From positions 13,408,501 through 13,472,500 of the forward strand of contig CM055882.1 in NCBI GenBank assembly GCA_029582165.1: a stretch of 64,000 nucleotides of DNA. The letters run 5' to 3'. The translations under genes and the position numbers were made by a program. Origin of the DNA: Portulaca oleracea (taxonomy: Eukaryota; Streptophyta; Magnoliopsida; Caryophyllales; Portulacaceae). Positions 55,889 through 64,000 of the stretch are shown here, in pieces; the first letter of the stretch is position 1, and every line of letters starts with the position of its first letter. Under the pieces are notes generated by a model. That model had not been told where the DNA came from. It saw only the letters and a program-made list of their open reading frames with translations, and ran no database searches.

Positions 55889-57050
55889 TAGCTCCCACAA
55901 TGGTAAGTTTGAGAGTGACATGGCGTTGATGTGATGTGATATGAGTGAGGACAAGAAAGAAAGTGCAACAACGACGACGAGTGTCGACAGTCTGAAAAAC
56001 TCAAACTTGTGCTCGTGGCACGAAGACGAACACGAGATTCGCGACAAATTTTTTTTAAAATTTCTGTTATAGTGTATTTAAACTATTAAATGTGGGACCT
56101 ACACCTTTTTTTAATGATTTTAATCAAACTCAAACTTACTGAAAGAACCTTAAAGGGGGGTGAATAGGGTTTATAAATATTCTGCACACTTAAGATAAAG
56201 GACATTAGAGTTCTTAATATTTTCAGATTAAGAACTCACCTTCATAGTTATAAAGAGCAATAAGGTATATTAATGAAGAACTTCATTTATTCAATCATTT
56301 AAGCAAAATACAGAACAGAGTAAACCTAGTTGCTCAAGGGGTAAGGTCTTAGTAGCAACTGCTCGGGGGTGTCTTACTGAAGGGCACTTTCAAAAAATGT
56401 TTTGAAAAGCACACACCAAATCCACTTTGATTGGTGCGGAACACACTCTTTCGAATCCTAGATCCTTTAAGGATTCATAACTTAGCTAGCCAATGTCCTT
56501 GATTGGCTCATAGCGGAACACAAAAACTCGTCTCTCAAAGACTACAATAAGAAATCCTCACGGATTTTCTATTCTTTGATTTCTTCCTTGGAATCGCTTG
56601 AGTCTCTTAGCCTTGAGTCTTCTTATTTATAAGCAGCTTGAGACCCGTTGGAAATTTATTTTCCTTGCTTGCCTTGGGATCTTCCTTCCTTATTTTGATC
56701 TTCCCGTTTATTTGCAATCTTTTCATTTTTTGGAGTTGCTTATCATTGGAGAATTTGATCCTGCAAAATAATACAACGTAATCAGTTTATTTATGATGAG
56801 ATTGGAAGATAATAATCACTGATTTTGCTAATAAAATTCACTTCCCTTTTCGACTGCTTCTTTTGTCTTTCATTAAAAACCTCGTTGGAGGTCCTTGACA
56901 GACTAGAGACGAAGGTCCTTGACCATAAACCCAACACTTACTATTAAAAAGCAAGTTAATATGAAGAGTTTAACTCTAACTTTACGTGAGGGCCGTACTA
57001 CTTCCACCTTATCCAGTAAGTATAACTCATGTTCACCATTGTGGATGCTC
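55889..57050. mobile_element. Tourist/Harbinger-like MITE split by a solo LTR
   Basis: Ends TAGCTCCCACAATGG and, inverted, GAGCATCCACAATGG, with TTA on both sides (55886-55888 and 57051-57053). TTA duplications and GC(A/T)-CCACAATGG ends are typical of PIF/Harbinger MITEs. Without the 797-bp insertion it would be about 360 bp. Confidence 0.68.
56140..56936 (-). mobile_element. Solo LTR (797 bp) nested in the Tourist-like MITE
   Basis: TSD CTTAC (56135-56139 and 56937-56941). On the minus strand it runs TGTTGGGTTTATGGTC to AAGGTTCTTTCA. Related in layout to 17685-18480 and to the element ending at 58776. Confidence 0.87.
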
Positions 57051-57053
57051 TTA

Positions 57054-57734
57054 CGCTCCTTTTGAATTGTAATATTACAATTCCAATCAAGAAAATTGAT
57101 TCAAACCTATCAATCTTGTTGAATTGAGTTAAGAAATTCCTCTTCTGGTGCTGTGGATTTAATCAATATATAAACTGTTGTTGTTATTGATGATTTTTAT
57201 TTGCTGATATTAATAGTTTAATTTCTATGTCATTCCAATCCCTCGTACCACTATGGCTTGAATTTGTCACTATTTTACATGAATTCTTAGTGCCTATTAC
57301 TATACTGGTTCCGGAAGTCAATTCTGCAGTTGTGCATGAGTTCCACAATCTCTATTCTTCTTTCATACAACTATGTATTGTACTCATGGTTTGAGACTTG
57401 AGAGTGATTATATGTAATATTTCATTTAATATGACAAAATCACAAAAGCGAAGCCATTACTCAAAAACTAATTAATTGGTCAAATGAAATCATGCAAAAG
57501 TCAACCTAAGAACTGAGAGCACATAATTACACTATATAGTCTTTTCTTTTTGTGTTGTCAAAAAGTAACATGTAATCAAGAACACAATTATATTTAGTCA
57601 TATGTGGAAAATATAATAGTCATATGAAATTGCCAAGAACGAAAACAACTGAAACTAATTTAAGATGTCACACAAATTGTCGTGCAATGATCATAGGCTT
57701 AATAGCCCTTCCTCTATTTCCAGTGTTTCATGGG
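57054..57734. other. Intergenic, no gene seen
   Basis: AT-rich; nothing with gene-like composition. Confidence 0.45.
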
Positions 57735-58776
57735 ATATCATTACTTCTGGTGGTTAGAACTCAGGTTTAAAGACCTTGACAGACTCAGATTCAAGGACCT
57801 CGACTACTGGATCGATTTTGAATGAAAGACAAAATTCGTACAGGATCCAAAAAAAGGGAAGTTTCCATCACTAGCTAAATCTAGAACAAATCCTTCCTTA
57901 TAATATATATTATGACAATGTGTGATTCTTTTCCTTATAATATATATTCTGATTATGTGTGCTTCTTGTGGATATAAAAAAGAAACACTTCAAAAAAAAT
58001 CCAGAAGATTGCGATTGCTGCCAGGAAAGGATATTACAAAAAGAAGGAAATAATATCTCAAAGCAAGGAAGGAAAGAAGAATTGCCTCCAAGGGATTACA
58101 AGACTACATGTATAAAAAGGAAGACTCAATGCTAAAAGAAAGTAATCGATTGCAAGGGAAGAAATCGAAGAGTAAGAAATCCGAGAGGATTTCTGAGTGT
58201 AGTCTTTGAGAGATGAGTTTTTGTGTTCTGCTGTAAGCCAAAGACATTGGCTAGCTGAGTTGTGAATCCTTAAAGGATCTAGGATTGAAGAGTGTGTTCA
58301 ACACTAGAGTGAAGTTGGTGTGTGTTTGTTCAATCATACTGTGAAAGTGCCCTTCAGTAAGGCAGTCCCCAAGCAGTTGTTGCAAAGCCCTTTACCCTTG
58401 AGCAACCAAGTTTATTCATTCTATATTCTACTCATAATTAAATAAAGGAAGTTTATCATTTATATAATTAAGGCCAAAAGCCAAAAGTTTATTGAAGCAA
58501 AGGGGAGCCCGAAGCCCAAGAGTCCAACAGACAGATAAAAAGATGACATCAAATACAAATGTAAAGGATGATAGCAAACTATACAAACAAGTTAATGGGG
58601 ATAACGAATGCAAAATCCCATCAAGACCAATCATCCCAACCATTCACAGAAGTTCCACCAGCAGCACCATCCATCAACAGAAACATCCCACCTTCATCAG
58701 ACACCTAACGTCCTTTACTTAAGTGTTTGCAGTATTTTTATTAATCATATTCACTCCCCCTTCTAGGGTTCTTTCA
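57735..58776 (+). mobile_element. LTR of the same copia-like family, left end uncertain
   Basis: Plus-strand relative of 56140-56936: it shares atgaaagacaaaa near the start, the taaaggatctaggattgaag region, and the end CCCTTCTAGGGTTCTTTCA. No TSD was found for the left border, so that end may be truncated. It is interrupted by a LINE-like fragment at about 58467-58720. Confidence 0.65.
58467..58720 (-). mobile_element. LINE-like 3' fragment nested in the LTR
   Basis: Absent from the related LTR. On the minus strand its end reads CTTTTGGCTTTTGGCCTTAA, like plant L1 3' ends. Too short to code. Confidence 0.5.
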
Positions 58777-59189
58777 CAAGTATCTTTGCATCAACTATAC
58801 AATACATGAAATAAGTCCAACTTACAATAAGTTTTATATAAAACTGCGTTAGGTAAAGTTATCATGTATAAATTTGTAGTGATTTTTTTATAAGTATAGG
58901 CATGACTCAGGATTTATATTGTGGTTGTGGTAAAAGTCATCCGTTAAGAAATTATTAATCAAATCCGTATTAAAAATTCATCATAATATCACTTATTAGT
59001 CATAAAAATATTATTGAATATTAAAAATGTCACCAAATAAAAGTTCTTCCCATTTTAGAATTTCCGTCCAAATTAACAAAGTTTGAAGAACTAAAAACTC
59101 AAAATAACATGTTAATTAATATTGTATTAATCAAGGTTCAGTTAACAAGAAAGCAATTGTTTTCTACCAAAAAAAAAAACAAGAAAGCA
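58777..59189. other. Intergenic, no gene seen
   Basis: AT-rich with an A-run near 59170. Confidence 0.45.
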
Positions 59190-59293
59190 TGTCATTCGGA
59201 TGCTATGGTTTTGGCTATTGTTCCTGTTCTTTTGGGCACATTTGATGATGATTAATAAAGGGCTTGATGAATGTAATTTGTCCAAAAAAAAAA
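59190..59293 (+). mobile_element. 5'-truncated LINE tail with poly(A)
   Basis: ggatgctatggttttggc...gatgaatgtaatttgtcc followed by an A12 run, in the style of plant L1 3' ends. The flanks acaagaaagcatg and acatgcaagcaat are only loosely similar, so no firm TSD. Confidence 0.45.
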
Positions 59294-60672
59294 AACATGC
59301 AAGCAATCAATAGAAGAAGTAATTTATAGATTTGAGAACTTTGACATGCAAATTGTTAGACTGAGTTTGACGTCGTTCGTAATAGTAATGTACATTAACT
59401 CAATATATAATTTGAAAATTAATGATCAAAACTTAAAAGTTTGACCTCATTAATCAAACTAGGATAATTATTTAGGATTTTTTTTTTCGATTATTAGTAG
59501 CCAAAAGGTTAAAAGTTCAAAACATACGGCAAGCCGCAAACACAACAACAAGTATCCACCACCAAAAAAGAATACAACCAGACTGCTAAATAAAAACACT
59601 GCAAGGACTTAACAAGCACCACAGCCAAATAAACTATTACATCGAAAAGATTGCAAGATCAACGAAATTAGCCGTTTGTTTCATATTTAGGATATAAGGT
59701 AGGGAAATTAATTATATGCGTGTATTTCAAGTGCACATTAAAGCTAGGGATGGGTGATGATGTTGACTGAGTTTTTACTAGCTACTTTGTAGGATTTTAC
59801 AATTCGCAAATGGTAATTTTGTATTGTGATGGGTGTATATGAAACTACGAGTACAATTTGATCTTACATCATTTCTTTGATTAGTTTAAGTCAAAATATT
59901 CATTATAATTTTACGACAATAGCATATTCTGTATATGTTGGACAAGAGTATTTTGAAATAGCTTTTTCTAATAAAAAAAAAGGGACAAAAAGGTTGGCTC
60001 ATAGCTTGCCAAATCAACCCGAAATCAAAATACGCCTATACTTTTCAAAGTTCAGTATACATTTGACTTATATTTACTTAAACCTAATATATACCACAGC
60101 CATACTTAATGCACCCATAACCCACCTAAATTGGCAGGACTAAAAAATGAAGGCTACATCAAACAATTCAAAGGTTCATTGGTCAATCCATAAATTTTTC
60201 TTTCCTGGTAGCAAAACAGATAAAAAAAAAAAAAAGAATTATATGGCTCAAAAACTTAGGATTAGCCAGTACTAAACTTTAATTTACGACATAGAAGGGT
60301 AAAAAAAAAAAAAATTGTCAAACCATGAAGCAAGATAAATAAATGGGAATCCGTAGGTAACTTTTTTCTGTTGAACCAATCTGCCTATAATTGAATCTCT
60401 GTAAACAGGTGAAAAACGTGAATCTATGTTAATAGTTGTTGCTATTTATTGTTAACGCGCTAGAGGCATCGTCAGACATCAAATTTCTAACAAATCATTA
60501 AAAACAAAACCATATGCGAGGTAATGTACATCTATATGCACAATAAAACAATATACTCCTTTTGTCTCATAATAATAGTTCATTTTTTTAATGAAAATCT
60601 AAAAATAATTGTCAATCTTACTATATCTAGTATTAATATTCTTCTCCCTCCTCTAAAATTAACACAAAGTAT
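59294..60672. other. Intergenic with a possible LINE relic
   Basis: 59479-59680 starts with a T-run and ccaaaaggttaaaag, possibly an inverted LINE tail. The rest is AT-rich with poly-A runs. The open frame at 59877-60143 lacks gene-like composition. 60560-60590 has a ctccttttgtctcataataat word seen at plant MITE ends. Confidence 0.35.
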
Positions 60673-60674
60673 TA

Positions 60675-60904
60675 CTCACTCAGTTCCATATTAATTATCC
60701 TCTGTAAAATTGTGCAGTCAAAATATAAAAATTTTGACCATAAATTTCTCAATATAAACAATGATTTGTTATTTAAAAAATATTATCTTACAAGTTTAAT
60801 ATTATAATTGTTAATAAAATATTATATCAAAAATTATCAAGTAAAAAATAATATTGAAGACTATAATAGCCAACTGAGTGACAATTAATATAAAACAGAG
60901 GGAG
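60675..60904. mobile_element. Stowaway MITE, 230 bp
   Basis: Ends CTCACTCAGTTCCATATTAA and, inverted, CTCCCTCTGTTTTATATTAA, flanked by TA (60673-60674 and 60905-60906). CTCCCTCYGT termini with TA duplication are the Stowaway (Tc1/mariner) signature. Confidence 0.88.
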
Positions 60905-60978
60905 TACATTAAATGATATTCCCTTAAAAATATTCATTTCCTAGAAAAAAAAACTATCATTGGAGTAAAAAAGGTAAG

Positions 60979-62705
60979 GTAATTCCAGCTTTTGGCGATT
61001 ATGGTAATTACGGTAATTCCCGCGATGTGTACCGTACATGTGGCATGATCAGATCCCATACGTCGATTTTATTAATTTTCAAAAATATTAATTTTGATTT
61101 TTAAATTATGAAAAATTATGTATAATTAATTAAAAATTAACCTTTTTTTCAAGGACTTGTTTGTTAACTATGAGCTAGTCTATAATATCTCGTGTAATGC
61201 ACAGATAATATTTCAATAATTTTACATTATTTATTTTCTAGAGTAATTTTATAAGAATTATAAATCCAATCTTATAAAAATATTATTCTTTATGGATAAA
61301 TTATCATTTGAGTTTATTTTATTTCATGTCCATAACGAATAAGGATAAATAGTTTTTTTTTTTAATCACCAAATAGTTTAATTTTATTTTTCGACTTAAG
61401 AAGGATTGAAGGATGCTTGTTTTTGAAAAAAACGGTTACGGCAATAACTACGTCACAATTCTATTTTCTTATTATTTTCAATTATATATTACGTGGATTT
61501 TAACCTCTTGTTCAACTTTTTAATCCATACTTATTCCAATTTCTTATTCTTGTTTTGGTAGCTTACATATAATTTGAATTTTTTTTATTGTTAAAAGTAT
61601 ATATATAGTAGTTTCAATCAAAAAATTTATTTTCTAAGATAGTTATTAAAAAGAATACGAAACAATTTTATAGCTTTTTCATGAAAATTTTACTATAGTA
61701 TCTATTATTATATTTTATTTCTAAGGTTCTCGTCATAATATGATAATAGTAAATTAATGAAACGAAAAGTAAAAATTGCTCTAGTTTTGTATTAGATATT
61801 TGTAATTTATGTATGTATCATCTTATGTATTAATTTCTTTTTCTTTTTTGAAAAAATTAAAATGTTCTAATTGTGTATGCATTAAATATTGGTAACTTAT
61901 GAATGACTTTAGGTATTTCCTTTTCATTTTTATTAATATTATATTTATGAATGTAATAATAAATTATGTAGGTTTAATTGGAATTTGCTTTGGAATTCAC
62001 CACATCTTCTAAATTATTTCTTTTAGGTTTAGATTTTTCTTAGAAGCTTGTGTTTTAATACATTTAATAGATTATGATGGATACCGGATAAAAAGATTGA
62101 AAAAAATTTACCGACCTCCATTGTTTCCGGCGACCTTTTGCCGGAGATACAACTACTGCGAGAAATATTCCCGCGGCCAAGTCTCCCTCGCTTGGATGCA
62201 ATCCCGAGACCAGCCACTCCCGATCTGCTACCCTCGACGCCATCCAAAACCGATTGTGGAAAAAAAAACGAAATGAAATCGTACTGTGCATGGTCGGCGT
62301 TTGAGAATATCGTTGTTCTCTGGCACTGTTAACATCCGGTCGTTCGAAAATTGGTACTGGAAAACTGGTCAGCAGCGGTGGTGAGAAGTCATGCTGTGTC
62401 AAACAGCGGAGACGGATACTAGGGGCATCGTCAATCGCGAAAGGCAGAAGGGTTTTGAAACTTAAATTCCAAGGTATGTTGTATACAATACCAAAATATT
62501 GCAAAAATAATCAGTGAAAAACACATGGTTGAATGGTAAGGATTTGTTAACTATAGGATAGGTTACAAGTTCAAATATCCTAGCTTCAACTTTCTCAGAA
62601 TTTAAAATAAATAAAATCGACGTATGAAATTTGATCCTGGCACATGTACGGTACACATCGCGGAAATTACCGTAATTACCATAATTGCCAAAAGGTGGAA
62701 ATCAC
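60979..62705. mobile_element. Long-TIR transposon, 1.7 kb, Pack-MULE-like
   Basis: Inverted ends of about 100 bp (60979-61080 and 62605-62705) share CTTTTGGC, ATGGTAATTACGGTAATT, CGCGATGTGTACCGTACATG and ATACGTCGATTTTATT. Long TIRs and a GC-richer inner segment (62085-62460) suggest a Mutator-like element that captured host sequence. No transposase and no clear TSD, so superfamily assignment is tentative. Confidence 0.68.
62064..62504 (-). pseudogene. Possible captured gene fragment
   Basis: An open minus-strand frame inside the long-TIR element. From an internal ATG at 62243 it reads MASRVADREWLVSGLHPSEG and onward in a well-formed, GC-rich style, then loses protein character after about 62115. 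It resembles the start of a captured first exon with 5' leader, but no family is recognised and it may be fortuitous. Confidence 0.3.
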
Positions 62706-62833
62706 TATACACGCTTCCAACTTTATTTTGTATAGTTTAACGTGGAGTGATAAAACTCTTCTGTAATAGTTTCAAGGGGCCAAAAAGGTGTGGATATGCG
62801 TTGCATTGACCTATACCTACGTCTTATAATGGC

Positions 62834-62995
62834 CATGTTCTTTGGATTAGATAAAATAAGGTCTAGATTGGATTGGATAAGTTATGATGTTTTTTATAGA
62901 GGAATTGTGTTGTTAGAGAATATTTTTTTGGGAATTGTGTAAGGTTTGGATTGAATTGGATTGGATTGGAAAGAGTTACCAATCCAAAGAACATG
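62834..62995. mobile_element. Small TIR element, 162 bp
   Basis: Perfect 15-bp inverted ends CATGTTCTTTGGATT, with a repetitive ggattggattgg interior. Flanks ttataatgg and tgataatgt suggest a worn TSD. Confidence 0.65.
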
Positions 62996-64000
62996 TGTGA
63001 TAATGTCCGTCCTATGGGCGGGTCTTTGATTCTTTTTCTTTTCCTTTGATTCTTTTTCTTTTTTTTTGACATTCATAAAAAAGATTAATCTCCTTTAAAA
63101 ATATTTATCTTTTATTTTAAATTTATAAATATATCGAGTCTAGTAGTTAAGTTATATTTCCTAAACTTTCTTTTAAAAAATTATAGTCAATAATTCTTTT
63201 TTTTTTTTGGTTTAATTAACACGTATGAACTAATCATATATGTATTATTTATGAATTTAATGACAGTTTCATACAATAATTTATTATGAATTATGTCATT
63301 AAAAGTGAATTATAAATATTTTCACATATAGTTATCAAAAAAAAGTGTTTAGTCTGCTACATTAAAAAATGTTTAGTTTGAAATTTCAATTTAGTCAAAC
63401 CTGTAAAATATGAAGAGCTTATTATTTTTTGATTTTCCTTAAAAAGGATTGCTATGAATTCGGCTTTGGTATAGTGATGGCAGATGGTGAATAGTAGTTG
63501 GGTAGTATCTGATTTTGAAACACGAGCAGAGAGGAAATATGAAGGAACGAGCAAACCCGATTTCTAAGACTCTAGAAGTTAGGGCGCATACGATCCCAAA
63601 TGGGAATCAAAGAGAGAAGGGAGGAACAAATGTATTATCATGAGGAGTAAGTAGAAGATAGAGCAAGAAAATGAAAATGATGAAGAAAGATAAATACACT
63701 AAAGAAAGAGAAAATAGAACCAAAAAAAAAATAAAGAAAAATAGAGAAAAAAAAAGGAAAGTATGTATGACTCTGCTGAATTGGAGAAACACTTGTACAG
63801 TTATACTCCAAGAACTACAAGAGAGGCGCCTTTCAACTTGAGCAAATGTTGAGCCTGTTTTTGACAGCTCAATAAATGAGCTAACGTAACACTCTAAGCA
63901 TGCTGCAAAAGAGAAGTACATCATAACATTGCACTTACTTTCTTTTACTATATAGTAAAGGATAAATGATACTAAAATGAGAGTTCTTGTGGAAAATTCA
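62996..64000. other. Window end, no gene established
   Basis: AT-rich. On the minus strand at 63780-63910 a frame follows a good splice-acceptor-like TTCTCTTTTGCAG, so an exon of a gene lying mostly outside cannot be excluded; nothing else supports it. Confidence 0.35.

Noticed and set aside
59877..60143. 88-codon plus-strand frame
   Set aside because: AT-rich composition with no recognisable motif and no promoter or splice context.
63607..63924. 105-codon minus-strand frame near the window end
   Set aside because: A splice-acceptor-like site precedes its better part, but the remainder is Phe/Leu low complexity and no family is recognised; kept only as a remark on the region.

Overview
The window looks like gene-poor, AT-rich chromosomal DNA of a flowering plant, probably a dicot. 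It carries plant-specific transposons (a 5S-bearing Cassandra element, a Tat-group Ty3/gypsy element, a MuDR-type MULE, CACTA, hAT, Tourist and Stowaway elements, TRIMs) and one plant-type secreted-protein gene with a plant TATA box. No bacterial, viral or organellar features were seen. The species cannot be named from the sequence.

Layout. 1-3.8 kb: AT-rich TE-like spacer, a complete Cassandra TRIM (1602-2321) and a fold-back MITE. 3.9-14.3 kb: a long LTR (TSD TTAAG) broken by an inverted, pol-less Athila-like element that keeps only a gag-like ORF. 14.4-21.5 kb: four solo LTRs or TRIMs and several MITEs, each with its own target-site duplication where resolved. 22.4-24.1 kb: a decayed copia gag-pol. 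24.55-40.20 kb: a full-length 15.65-kb Tat-group Ty3/gypsy element on the minus strand (TSD ATAGG). Its gag-pol is broken, but it carries an open, intron-containing antisense gene on the plus strand. 42.24-42.77 kb: the only convincing host gene, a secreted phylloplanin/Ole e 1-like protein on the minus strand. 43.4-46.3 kb: MITEs, a non-autonomous hAT and a compound microsatellite. 46.31-53.32 kb: a 7-kb MULE with about 134-bp terminal inverted repeats, a decayed transposase gene and a convergent second gene (GRF-like zinc finger plus a C-terminal membrane segment). 53.4-59.7 kb: a second TRIM copy, a CACTA element containing a Cassandra solo LTR, a Tourist-like MITE containing a solo LTR, and another LTR containing a LINE-like fragment. 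60.6-63 kb: a Stowaway MITE, a long-TIR element with a GC-rich core (Pack-MULE-like) and a small TIR element.

How the parts relate. Most of the window is nested transposition, and at least six element-in-element insertions give a relative time order. The most unusual signal is the repeated use of short CpG-rich palindromes in three unrelated LTR elements: GGATCCGCGCGGATCC in the Tat element, TGGCTCGGGCGAGCCA in the Athila-like LTRs, and CAACACGGACCGTGTTG in a solo LTR. In the Tat element the motif is dense in LTRs, leaders, spacers and the antisense gene's intron, and almost absent from coding sequence. The second notable signal is the pair of antisense accessory genes: one in the Tat element (fully open) and one in the MULE (open except for a single nonsense codon). 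Each lies beside a more heavily decayed transposition gene.
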